43,199 nucleotides of DNA from Deltaproteobacteria bacterium. Its GTDB lineage: Bacteria; Myxococcota_A; Polyangia; DRWM01; JAAZOP01. Made by a program: the position numbers and the translations under genes. Shown one piece after another: positions 1 through 9,776 of the stretch. The notes beneath the pieces are model-generated. The model was not told the origin of the DNA, made no database searches, and worked only from the letters and a program-made list of their open reading frames with translations. Position 1 is the stretch's first letter; every line of letters begins with the position of its first letter. The stretch lies in assembly GCA_016930215.1 (NCBI GenBank), contig JAFGHH010000066.1:1-43199 (forward strand), written 5' to 3'.

Positions 1-630
1 CACCCCCGGCTCGCCGATCAGCACCGGGTTGTTCTTCGTGCGCCGCGCCAGTACCTGCATCGAGCGCCGGATCTCCTCGTCGCGGCCGATCACGGGGTCG
101 AGCTTGCCCTTCGCCGCCTGTTCGGTCAGGTCCCGCGTGTAGCGCTTGAGCACGTCGTACTTGCCCTCGGGGTCCTGGTCGGTCACCCGCTGCGTGCCGC
201 GCGACTCCTGCAGCGCCGCCAGCAGCGTCTCGCGATCGGCACCCGCCTGCCGCAACGCCTCCGAGGCCTCGCCGTCCTGACCCCCGGCCATCGCCAGCAG
301 GAAGTGCTCGGTCGAGACGAACTGGTCCTTGAACTGCTCGGCCTCCTTCAACGCCCGGTCGAACAGCCCCTTGAACGCCGCCCCGATGTAGGTCTCGCCC
401 CCTTCGACCCGCGGCAGGCGTTCGAGCGCCAGCTCGAGTCGCTTCTCGACGGCGGCGGGCGCGGCGCCCGCCTTCTCGAGCAAGGGGCGGACGATGCCGT
501 CCGTTTGCCGCAGTAATGCTCGAAGTACGTGAAGCGACTGGATTTCCTGGTGCCCTCGCTCCCGCGCCAACTGGTCCGCGTCGGCCAGCGCCTCTCGCGA
601 CTTCACCGTCAGCTTGTCGGTCCGGATCAT
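1..630 (-). CDS. clpB: ATP-dependent chaperone ClpB, N-terminal part (truncated by window start)
   Basis: Minus-strand translation [40 protein letters not shown]...[31 protein letters not shown] is the Clp N-domain plus start of AAA-1; ATG at 628-630 with GAGGTGGG upstream. Confidence 0.95.
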   Translation of the reverse strand, partial: MIRTDKLTVKSREALADADQLARERGHQEIQSLHVLRALLRQTDGIVRPLLEKAGAAPAAVEKRLELALERLPRVEGGETYIGAAFKGLFDRALKEAEQFKDQFVSTEHFLLAMAGGQDGEASEALRQAGADRETLLAALQESRGTQRVTDQDPEGKYDVLKRYTRDLTEQAAKGKLDPVIGRDEEIRRSMQVLARRTKNNPVLIGEPGV

Positions 631-740
631 CGACCCACCTCGTCTCCGGCGGCCCTCGTGCCCCGGCTGCATGGCCAGCCTAAGCACTGCGTCGGGCGGA
701 TCAAACGTCCGGGCCGCCGGAGCCGGGGTGGGAGAAGCCC

Positions 741-769
741 TTGTCCGAACGGGCATCTCGCGCTAAGTT
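741..769 (+). promoter_or_regulatory. Candidate sigma70-type promoter, near-leaderless for the 778 gene
   Basis: TTGTCC-N17-TAAGTT ending 8 nt before GTG 778; no Shine-Dalgarno seen. Confidence 0.35.
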
Positions 770-777
770 CCCGGCCC

Positions 778-1176
778 GTGAAGGACTGGGTGTCGGTTCT
801 GCTGGGTTTGGGGCTCTGTGGCGGCTGCGCGACGGAGATCGGGGACGAGTGCGGGGCGAACGTCGACTGTTCGGCCTACGGCGACCGCGTGTGCGACACG
901 ACGGCCTCCGGCGGTTACTGCACGATTCTCGACTGCCGTGCCGACAGCTGTCCCGAGGAGGCGATCTGCGTCGCGTGGGGCGAGGGGGTGTCGCGACGGA
1001 CGTTCTGCATGCGCCATTGCGGCTCGGACTCCGACTGCCGCGACGGCTACCAGTGCTTCGATCCGGGGAACTACGCGGTCGAGCACGCCGAGGAACCGGG
1101 GTTCACCCCCGCGGACTACGGCGTGATCCTCGACGCGAGCCCCAGGGGATCGAGGTTCTGCACGCGGGACTGGTAG
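778..1176 (+). CDS. Small Cys-rich putative lipoprotein
   Basis: GTG start at 778 gives VKDWVSVLLGLGLCGGCATEIGDECGANVDC...; lipobox-like LCGGC followed by many Cys; longer ORF start (529) lies inside clpB antisense. Confidence 0.65.
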   Translation: MKDWVSVLLGLGLCGGCATEIGDECGANVDCSAYGDRVCDTTASGGYCTILDCRADSCPEEAICVAWGEGVSRRTFCMRHCGSDSDCRDGYQCFDPGNYAVEHAEEPGFTPADYGVILDASPRGSRFCTRDW

Positions 1177-1246
1177 CCCTCTTCCGCGCGCACCCGAGGG
1201 ACGGGATGGGACGCGGGGCCCCGAGCCGAGCCGGGGACAGGATGCG

Positions 1247-2230
1247 ATGACGCTGGGTCCATTGATGTGGCTCGCCGGAACGCCGGACGATGCTGCGCGC
1301 GCGGTCACCGTGGGTGTGTTCGACGGCGTGCACCTCGGCCATCGCGCCCTCCTGCAACGGCTGCGGGAGGAGTCCGTCGCCGGCCTCGTCCCCACGGTGC
1401 TGACCTTCGACCGCCATCCGCTGAGCGTGGTGGCTCCCGAGCGGGCGCCGGAGCGGCTGACCGCGGACGCCTGCCGGCTCGACCTGCTGCGCCAGGCCGG
1501 CGCCGCGGCGGTGGTCGCGCTGCCCTTCGACGCGAAGGTCGCCGCCCTCGGCCCCGAGGCGTTCGTGCGCGACGTGCTGCTCGCGCGGCTCCACGCCCGC
1601 GTCGCGGTCGTCTCGTCCGCCTTCCGCTTCGGCGCCGGCGGCCGCGGCGACTCCGCGGCGCTGCAGCGCATCGGCCGCGAGCTCGGCCTCGAGGTGCGCG
1701 AGGTGCCGCCCCTGATGCTCGACGGACGCCGCGTCTCCTCCACCCGCGTCCGCCAGGCGCTCCGGACCGGCGACGTCGAGCGGGCGACCCGGCTGCTCGG
1801 CCGGCATCATGTGCTCGACGGCGTCGTCGAGCGGGGCGTGGGACGCGGCCGGGAGCTCGGCTTCCCCACCGCCAACCTCGGCGGCCTCGAGGTGCTGGCC
1901 CCTGCGGAGGGGATCTACGCGGCGTGGGCGCGCTGGGCCGGCGAGCTGCGCGCGGCCGCGGTGTTCGTCGGCCGCCGACTGACGTTCGAGGGCGATCGGA
2001 CCGTCGAGGCCCACCTGCTCGACACCGACGCCGAGCTGTACGGCGCCCGCCTGACGCTCGGTTTTGTCCGGCGGCTCCGCGACGACCGGCGCTTCGCCGG
2101 GAAGCGGGAGCTGGCCGCCCAGATCGCCGACGACGTGCAGACCACCCGCACGACGCTGGCCGCGCTCCTGTCCACAATCCCGACTGCCGCCCCGTGCTGC
2201 CACGGGTCCGCGGGGCCGTCGACGAGGTGA
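1247..2230 (+). CDS. ribF: Bifunctional riboflavin kinase/FAD synthetase
   Basis: VGVFDGVHLGHRALLQRL, SSTRVRQALRTGDVERATRLLGRHH, GRELGFPTANL, riboflavin kinase domain at C-terminus. Confidence 0.95.
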   Translation: MTLGPLMWLAGTPDDAARAVTVGVFDGVHLGHRALLQRLREESVAGLVPTVLTFDRHPLSVVAPERAPERLTADACRLDLLRQAGAAAVVALPFDAKVAALGPEAFVRDVLLARLHARVAVVSSAFRFGAGGRGDSAALQRIGRELGLEVREVPPLMLDGRRVSSTRVRQALRTGDVERATRLLGRHHVLDGVVERGVGRGRELGFPTANLGGLEVLAPAEGIYAAWARWAGELRAAAVFVGRRLTFEGDRTVEAHLLDTDAELYGARLTLGFVRRLRDDRRFAGKRELAAQIADDVQTTRTTLAALLSTIPTAAPCCHGSAGPSTR

Positions 2231-2233
2231 GGC

Positions 2234-3514
2234 ATGGCAGGCTTCCACGAACGCTTCCTTGCCAGGCTTCCGCTGTCCGTGCTGCGCGCCGTCGCGCGAC
2301 GGATGGGCGTCGAGGGAGGGGACGACCTCGACCGCGAGGCCCTGATCGAACGGCTCACGGCGACCCCGATGCAGCGGGCCGCCTCGCTCGGCCAGTCGCT
2401 GCGGCGGCTGGTCGGCCGCCTGCCGGGCGGGGTGCTGCGCACCGCCGCGCCGCCGCCGCCCGCGCAGATCGCGGCCCGGCGCGACGGCCGACCGCCGGAG
2501 CCCGCACCGTCGGACGTCGGGGGGCCGCCGGCGGGCAGCGGCGATAGCCTGCGGTTCGAGACGATGAGCATGGTCGAGTTGCTGCTCCGCCAGGGGCATG
2601 TCGATGAGGCGCGCGCCACGTTGCGCCGGATCGTGGAGCGCGATCCGGGCAACCGCGCCGCGCATCGGCGCCTCGACGAGCTCCAGGGGGGTCTTCCACG
2701 CCCCGCGACGCTCGTGACGCACGAGGTGCCCGGACCGCCCCGCACGACCGGCGTCGGCGGCGCGCGGGCGCCGCGGGTCGACGAGCCGGTGTTCCGGCCG
2801 TTCGCCGAACGGCCCGTCGGATCGCTCGGCATGCCCGACCTGGAGCAACCGCCGCTCGGCTACGGACGGATCTACGCCGGCCTGCTGCACGTGGAGCCCA
2901 CCACCCTGTACGCCTACTGGGAGGTCACCCCGGACGCGGTGGACGCGGTGCGGCGCCGTCTCGCCGACCCGGACGCCCGACTGACGCTGCGGCTGGTCTC
3001 GCACTACGTCGAAGCCCGCGCGGGCGGGACGGTGCACGACGTCGAGGTCGAGGACCTGGCGGGGGAGTACTTCTTCGTCGGGCTCCAGCCCGGCGGCCAG
3101 CACCGCCTGGCCGTCGGCCTCCGCTCCAAGGCCGACCTGTTCGAGCCGATCTGCCACACCGGCCTGGCCGCGACCTCACCCGCCGCGCCGTCGGCCGACA
3201 CGCGCGAGACGTGGCTCGAGGTCGAACCGCCCGGCCGCCAGGTCAAGCCGGTGCCCCAGCCGATCCGGATCGTCGGCCGGACCACGGGCTCGCCCGGCGA
3301 GGCGCTACGGACCCGCGCCCGGCGGCTCGGACTCGGCAGCCTCCCGGAGAAGGCCCAGCAGCGCATCCTCGAACGGTTGCACGAGTTGCTGGAGGTGCTG
3401 GGCCGTCCGGGCGCGCTGCCCACCTCCCCGGGGCTGACGCAACCCGGCGCGCTGCCCACCTCCCCGGGGCTGACGCAACCCGGCGCGCTGCCCACCTCCC
3501 CGGGACGAGCGTAG
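2234..3514 (+). CDS. DUF4912 domain protein with Rho_N-like N-terminus, TPR-like segment and repetitive C-tail
   Basis: LYAYWEVTPDAVDAVRRRL...DVEDLAGEYFFVGLQPGGQHRLAVGLRS is DUF4912-like; starts 4 nt after ribF with GAGGTGAGG SD. Confidence 0.8.
   Translation: MAGFHERFLARLPLSVLRAVARRMGVEGGDDLDREALIERLTATPMQRAASLGQSLRRLVGRLPGGVLRTAAPPPPAQIAARRDGRPPEPAPSDVGGPPAGSGDSLRFETMSMVELLLRQGHVDEARATLRRIVERDPGNRAAHRRLDELQGGLPRPATLVTHEVPGPPRTTGVGGARAPRVDEPVFRPFAERPVGSLGMPDLEQPPLGYGRIYAGLLHVEPTTLYAYWEVTPDAVDAVRRRLADPDARLTLRLVSHYVEARAGGTVHDVEVEDLAGEYFFVGLQPGGQHRLAVGLRSKADLFEPICHTGLAATSPAAPSADTRETWLEVEPPGRQVKPVPQPIRIVGRTTGSPGEALRTRARRLGLGSLPEKAQQRILERLHELLEVLGRPGALPTSPGLTQPGALPTSPGLTQPGALPTSPGRA
3410..3504 (+). 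repeat. 36-bp tandem repeat (2.6 copies) encoding GALPTSPGLTQP
   Basis: ggcgcgctgcccacctccccggggctgacgcaaccc at 3410, 3446 and partial at 3482. Confidence 0.95.
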
Positions 3515-3559
3515 CCGGAGTCTGCGAGCCGCGGGCCGACCGGCCTCCCGCCGCCGCCG

Positions 3560-6451
3560 TTACAGCCCGAGCGCGCCCGGGTTCATGATGCCCGCCGGAT
3601 CGAGCTCGCGCTTGAGCGCCTCCATCCAGGGGTGCAGGGGGCCGTGGGCCGCGCGGCCGAGCACGGCCGGCAAGGGCCGCGTGCCGCGGCAGGAAGAGAG
3701 CACCACGCCCGCGTGCGCGAACCGCTCGACCAGCCGGAACGCCGGACGCCGAACGTCGGCGATTCGTCCCTCCGGCGCCAGCACGGTCCAGCACGCCGTG
3801 CCACCCTCGGGCAACGCGTTCGACCAACGGCAGGCGACCAGGTCTTCGCCCAGGATCGCCTGGGCCTCGAGGTCCAGCGCGCAGAGCTCGGTCCAACGCC
3901 CCGCCGCCTCGACGCGCTCCAGCGGCCGGGCGGCATCGGCGGGCAGGTCGAGCGGCCCGCGCACGCAGAGCGGCTCGTCCTCGCCCGCGGTCGCGCCGCC
4001 GGTGGCGGCGATGCGGTCGCGGGCCAGTCGCACGAACGCCTCGACCAGCGTTCCGTAGCCCTCGAACGCCAGGACGAGCACGGCCTCGCCGCGCATCGGC
4101 GACGTGGCCCACGCCGGCCCGGGTCGGACGACGCGCGCCGCCGCCGGACGCACCGAGTCCGCGAGCAGGGCCGCCAGGCAGGCCAGGGCCGGTGCCGGTC
4201 CGGGGAACCACGCGGCCACGAGCTGCCGGGTCTTGGGCGGTCGGTAGACCCGCAGGTAGGCGGCGGTGATCACGCCGAAGGCCCCCTCGCCGGCCACGAA
4301 AGCCTGCATCAGGTCCGGTCCCGCGGCCCGCCGCGGCGCCGCCTTGATCCGGATCGGCTCGCCGCGCGGCAGCACCGCCTCGAGGCCGATGCAGGCGTCG
4401 TCGAACGAGCCCTGCAGCACGGAGGCCTCACCCCACCCCCGGCCGCCGAGCAGACCGCCGAGCTTCGGCGAGACGTCGGGCAGCAGGGCGTAGCCGAGCG
4501 ACAGGGCGTGCTCGCCGAGGCGCTGTTCGAGCGTCCGGACGCGCACGCCCGCCTCGGCGTGGACCACCAGGGCCTCCTCGGACAGCTGCCGGATCGCCTG
4601 CAGGCGCTCCAGGCTCAGCCGCATCGTCATCGCGGCGGCCGGCGGTCGCGACGTCGGGGCCTCCGACCGCGCCAGCACCGGGATCCGCCGCTCGGTGCCG
4701 AGCCGCAGCACCGCGGCCACCTCCTGGACGTCGCCCGGCGTGACCGTAAACACGGGCGGGTCGCCGGTCGCCTCGACGCCGCCCGGGAGCGCCTCCTCCA
4801 GGGCCTGCCGGACCGCCTCCGCCGGGTCGTGGCCACGCCCCCGCCGCTCGCTTCGCCCGGCGAATCCGGGGGCCGCGGGCGGCGGCGTCACGCCCTTCTC
4901 GCGCGAGCCGATCAGCTTGCCCGGATTGAGCACGCCGGCCGGGTCGAACGTGCGCTTGAGGGCCCAGGCGATGCGCAGGGCGTGTCCGTACTCCCCCTCC
5001 ATCGCCGCGGCCTTCGAGACGCCCACGCCGTGGTGGTGGGAGATCACGCCGCCGGCTTCCACGACGGCCCCCAACGCGGTGCGCCAGGTCTCGTCGTAGC
5101 GGTCCACGCCACGCTCGCCGGTCTCCGCGGGTCCGACGAAGGTGAAGTAGATCGAACAGCCCTCATGATACGCGTGGGAGAAGTGCGCCAGGACCAGGAC
5201 CTTGTGGCGCAGCGCCCGCCGCACCGCGACGTAGACGGCGAACAGCCGGTCCCAGGTCGCCGCCACCTCCATCGTGTCGGTGAAGCCGCCGGCGTCGAAC
5301 ACGCCGGACTGGTGGTAGGAGATCGCGTAGCGGTGCTCGTACCACCGCCGCGCCAACGGCTCGCCGAGGTCGGTCGCGGTGTCGGCGAGCAGGTCGAGCG
5401 TCAGCCGCTCCTCGGCCTCGGCCAGGCCGGCCCGGCCCTCGAAGACCAGCACCAGCACGCAGCCGCCGAGCAGCACGTCGGGCAGGCGGTCGAGGGCGGC
5501 GTTCGGGTACGCGGGGCGCTCGAGCAGCTTGCGCGTGGCCCGCTGCTTGACCCCGTGGACCAGTGCCTTGCCCGCGGCCTTCAGTCGCGCGGCCACCGAA
5601 CCGACGGGAGCCGCCTCGCCCTCCACCGCGCCCATCCGCAGGATCACGCTGTCGATCGCGTCGTACAGCCGCACCACGGCCGGTCGCAGCCCGGCCTGCA
5701 GCAGGCGGCGGACGGCATCGATCCCGTGCTTGAGGCTCGAGAAGCGCAGCGCGCGGAAGCGACGCGCCTCCGCGGCCGGATGCAGCCGCAGGCGGGCGTC
5801 GGTCACGATGCCGAACGACCCCTCGCTGCCGACCAGCAGTTGGCAGAAGCCCGGGCCGCGCCCCCGGCCGGGCCGGCCCGGCACGACGTGGTAGGCGCCG
5901 TCGCCCGTGACGATCCCCAACTCCGAGACCATGTCCTCGATCTTCCCGTACAGCGTCGACATCTGTCCCGCGCCGCGCGTCGCCAGCCAGCCACCGACGC
6001 TGGAGCAGTACATCGACGACGGGAAATGCCCGCAGGTGAAGCCACGGCGCAGCAGCGCCTGCTCCAGGTCCTCCCCGAGGACTCCGGCCTCGACGTCGGC
6101 CAGCCTCCGTTCCGGGTCGACGCTCCGCAGGCGCGAGAGGCGCTTGAGGTCGACCAGCACGTCGCCGTGCAGCGGCAGCGTGCCGCCGCAGACGCCCGAG
6201 CCCGCGCCGAACGGCACCAGCGGCACGCCGTGCCGGACCAGCAGCCGTACGACAGCCTGGACCTCCGCCACCGACCCCGGCCACACCACCGCCTGCGGCG
6301 GATGCACGGTGTGGCGCCCGGCCCGCAGCCACAGCAACGACTTCGGCCACAGGTCGCGCGAGTAGGCGAGCTGGTCGGCGGGGTCGGCGGAGAGCCACGC
6401 CTTCCCGACCACGGCTTCCAGTTCCCGGCGCAGCTTGACGTCGAGCGGCAT
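3560..6451 (-). CDS. AGPS-like FAD-binding oxidase, two tandem FAD_binding_4-type modules in one chain
   Basis: N-terminal half: PFGAGSGVCGG, SSVGGWLATRGAGQMSTLYGKIEDMV, HFSHAYHEGCSIYFTF, ISHHHGVG, FDPAGVLNPGKLIG; C-terminal half repeats the architecture and ends LDPAGIMNPGALGL. Confidence 0.85.
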   Translation of the reverse strand: MPLDVKLRRELEAVVGKAWLSADPADQLAYSRDLWPKSLLWLRAGRHTVHPPQAVVWPGSVAEVQAVVRLLVRHGVPLVPFGAGSGVCGGTLPLHGDVLVDLKRLSRLRSVDPERRLADVEAGVLGEDLEQALLRRGFTCGHFPSSMYCSSVGGWLATRGAGQMSTLYGKIEDMVSELGIVTGDGAYHVVPGRPGRGRGPGFCQLLVGSEGSFGIVTDARLRLHPAAEARRFRALRFSSLKHGIDAVRRLLQAGLRPAVVRLYDAIDSVILRMGAVEGEAAPVGSVAARLKAAGKALVHGVKQRATRKLLERPAYPNAALDRLPDVLLGGCVLVLVFEGRAGLAEAEERLTLDLLADTATDLGEPLARRWYEHRYAISYHQSGVFDAGGFTDTMEVAATWDRLFAVYVAVRRALRHKVLVLAHFSHAYHEGCSIYFTFVGPAETGERGVDRYDETWRTALGAVVEAGGVISHHHGVGVSKAAAMEGEYGHALRIAWALKRTFDPAGVLNPGKLIGSREKGVTPPPAAPGFAGRSERRGRGHDPAEAVRQALEEALPGGVEATGDPPVFTVTPGDVQEVAAVLRLGTERRIPVLARSEAPTSRPPAAAMTMRLSLERLQAIRQLSEEALVVHAEAGVRVRTLEQRLGEHALSLGYALLPDVSPKLGGLLGGRGWGEASVLQGSFDDACIGLEAVLPRGEPIRIKAAPRRAAGPDLMQAFVAGEGAFGVITAAYLRVYRPPKTRQLVAAWFPGPAPALACLAALLADSVRPAAARVVRPGPAWATSPMRGEAVLVLAFEGYGTLVEAFVRLARDRIAATGGATAGEDEPLCVRGPLDLPADAARPLERVEAAGRWTELCALDLEAQAILGEDLVACRWSNALPEGGTACWTVLAPEGRIADVRRPAFRLVERFAHAGVVLSSCRGTRPLPAVLGRAAHGPLHPWMEALKRELDPAGIMNPGALGL

Positions 6452-6504
6452 GTCCCTCCATACGGCGGCCGTCGGCCGCGGGTCAAGCCCGCGCCGCCGG
6501 CCCG

Positions 6505-7698
<1,194 letters not shown>

Positions 7699-7748
7699 CG
7701 ACCGTCCTCCACGTGCGGGGCCACGACCGGTGCCCGCGCCACCACCCC

Positions 7749-7776
7749 ACCCTAGCCTGTCGGGCCCGCCGGTCAA
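7749..7776 (-). promoter_or_regulatory. Candidate sigma70-type promoter for the metallophosphoesterase gene
   Basis: Minus strand TTGACC-N16-TAGGGT, about 50 nt upstream of the ATG. Confidence 0.45.
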
Positions 7777-7781
7777 GCGCA

Positions 7782-9776
7782 CTACCGGCCGTCCGACGAA
7801 CGCCGCCCCGACCGTTCCTGGACGGAGCCGCCGGGCTCCTCCCTCGGCAACGGCACGGCGATCGAGAAGACCGAGCCGCGGCCCACGACGCTGTCGAACC
7901 ACAACCGCCCGCCGTGCAGCTCGACGAGCTGCTTGGCGATGAACAGGCCGAGCCCCGTCCCGCCGGCCGTCCGCCGCACCGACGTGTCGAGCTGCTCGAA
8001 GGCGTGGAAGATCCGGCTGCGATCCTCCTCGGAGATGCCGGGGCCCTCGTCGGCCACGTCGAGCCGGAAGACGCCGGCACCCTCGGGCCCCCGCTCGGCC
8101 CAGGCCCGCAGCTTCACCGTCCCCGTCTCGCTGAACTTGACCGCGTTCGAGACCAGGGCGCGGATCGCCTGCTGCAGACGGTGCGGGTCGACGTGCAGGG
8201 GCGGCAGGCCGGCCTGCGTCTGCACCTCGACCGCCAGGTTCTTCCCGCCGACCAGCTCGCGGGCGTGCGCGGCGGCCTCCGAGATCAGCTCCACCGACGG
8301 CGTCCACTCGCGGTGCATCTCGATGCGCCCCGCCTCGAGCTTGGCCGAGTCGAGGATGCTGTTGATGATCGTCAGCAGCTCGTCCCCCGAGCGGTGGATG
8401 AGCCGGACGTCCTCGCGCTGGGCCGGGGACAGGGGTCCCTCGACTCCTCGCAGCAGCAGCTCGGAGAAGCCGAGGATCGCGTTGAGAGGGCCCTTGAGGT
8501 CGTGGCTCACCGAGGCCAGGAAGTGGGTCCGCACGCGATAGGTCTCCTGGAGCGCGCACAGCGCGTGCTCCTCGTCCCGGCGCATCTCGGCCAGCTGGCC
8601 CGCGAGGTCGGCCACGGCGACCTGCAGCCGGGCGATCTCCCGCACGGGACTGCCGCGGTCGGACAACGCGACCGGAGCGGGTGCCGCGTCGGCTCGGGCG
8701 ATGGCGTCGGCCAGCACCGCCAGCTCGCGGCCGATCCGGCGGCCGCCGGCGGCCCCGGCCAGATGGGCGGCGATCAGCACCAGCGCCAGCCCGCCGAGCA
8801 GCCACGGCGGCAGTCCGGGCGGAATCGGCAGCGGACCCCACACCACGACGGCGCCCACGGAGCCACCGGGGGAGCGTCGCGGCGCCGCGGCCCAGCCCCA
8901 GTCGCCGCCGGCGGAGACCCACGAGGACGCCTCGGCGAAGCGGAGGTCCGCCAGCGCGTCGCACACCCCCGCCTCCCAGCCCGACGCACGCGACCCGCAT
9001 TCGGCGATGCGTCCCGCGCCGCCCGCACCGCGCGGCGCCGTCGTCGCCGGCGCGAGGGCCGCCCAGGCGTCCGCCGAGCCGACCAGGGCCGCCGCCAGCC
9101 GCTCGCGGGAGCGGCGCCACTCCTGCTCGTGCTCGGCCGCCGACGCCAACGGTCCGTAGACCACGCCGACCAGCGCCGCCACCGCCGCCGGAAACACCAG
9201 CATCACCGAAACGCCGGTGGCCAGCGAGCCGCGGAACGCCGCCGAGCTCGTCGGGCGCGGCAAGCCGACCAGGTACGGGCCCAGCGTCCGGCGTGCGGCG
9301 AACCGCGCGACCGCCGCCACGACCGGCGCGGACAGCACGGCGCAAGGCAACAGCGGCGCCAGGTGGCTCCAGGGCGCACCGGACAGCAGGATCGCGCCCG
9401 ACAGCGACAGCAGGAACAGCACCAGGTGCACCGGCACGAGCACCCGGCTGAGGCGCGCCCCGTAGGACGCCAACCGCACGGCCAACGCCGCCTGCTGAGC
9501 CGTCGCCGTGGCTTCCTCGCGCAGCGTCGCACCGACCAGCCGCCGCAGCATCGGCCACAGGTCGAGCCGCAGCACGAGGAACGTCGCGGCCAGCGCGGGC
9601 ACCACGCAGCAGGCCACGGCGGCCACCAGCGTCCGCGCGAGCGCCGTGCCCTCGCCGAACAGCACGGCGCAGCCGAGCACGACCACGGCCAGGGCGAGAC
9701 CCGCCGCCGCGCTGCTGCGCCACACCGCAAACAGCATTTTCGCGGGCTCGATCCGCGGCGGTCGGGCTTCAGTCAC
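7782..9776 (-). CDS. Membrane sensor histidine kinase (HisKA/HATPase_c), HDLKGP H-box
   Basis: FLASVSHDLKGPLNAILGFSELLL, VSNAVKFSETG, DEGPGI, GTGLGL; several N-terminal hydrophobic segments; GTG start overlaps the stop of the upstream kinase by 8 nt. Confidence 0.88.
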   Translation of the reverse strand: MTEARPPRIEPAKMLFAVWRSSAAAGLALAVVVLGCAVLFGEGTALARTLVAAVACCVVPALAATFLVLRLDLWPMLRRLVGATLREEATATAQQAALAVRLASYGARLSRVLVPVHLVLFLLSLSGAILLSGAPWSHLAPLLPCAVLSAPVVAAVARFAARRTLGPYLVGLPRPTSSAAFRGSLATGVSVMLVFPAAVAALVGVVYGPLASAAEHEQEWRRSRERLAAALVGSADAWAALAPATTAPRGAGGAGRIAECGSRASGWEAGVCDALADLRFAEASSWVSAGGDWGWAAAPRRSPGGSVGAVVVWGPLPIPPGLPPWLLGGLALVLIAAHLAGAAGGRRIGRELAVLADAIARADAAPAPVALSDRGSPVREIARLQVAVADLAGQLAEMRRDEEHALCALQETYRVRTHFLASVSHDLKGPLNAILGFSELLLRGVEGPLSPAQREDVRLIHRSGDELLTIINSILDSAKLEAGRIEMHREWTPSVELISEAAAHARELVGGKNLAVEVQTQAGLPPLHVDPHRLQQAIRALVSNAVKFSETGTVKLRAWAERGPEGAGVFRLDVADEGPGISEEDRSRIFHAFEQLDTSVRRTAGGTGLGLFIAKQLVELHGGRLWFDSVVGRGSVFSIAVPLPREEPGGSVQERSGRRSSDGR

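Noticed and set aside
741-1250. 169-aa plus ORF overlapping the small lipoprotein
   Set aside because: Arg-rich out-of-frame translation; the Cys-rich frame from 778 has a signal peptide
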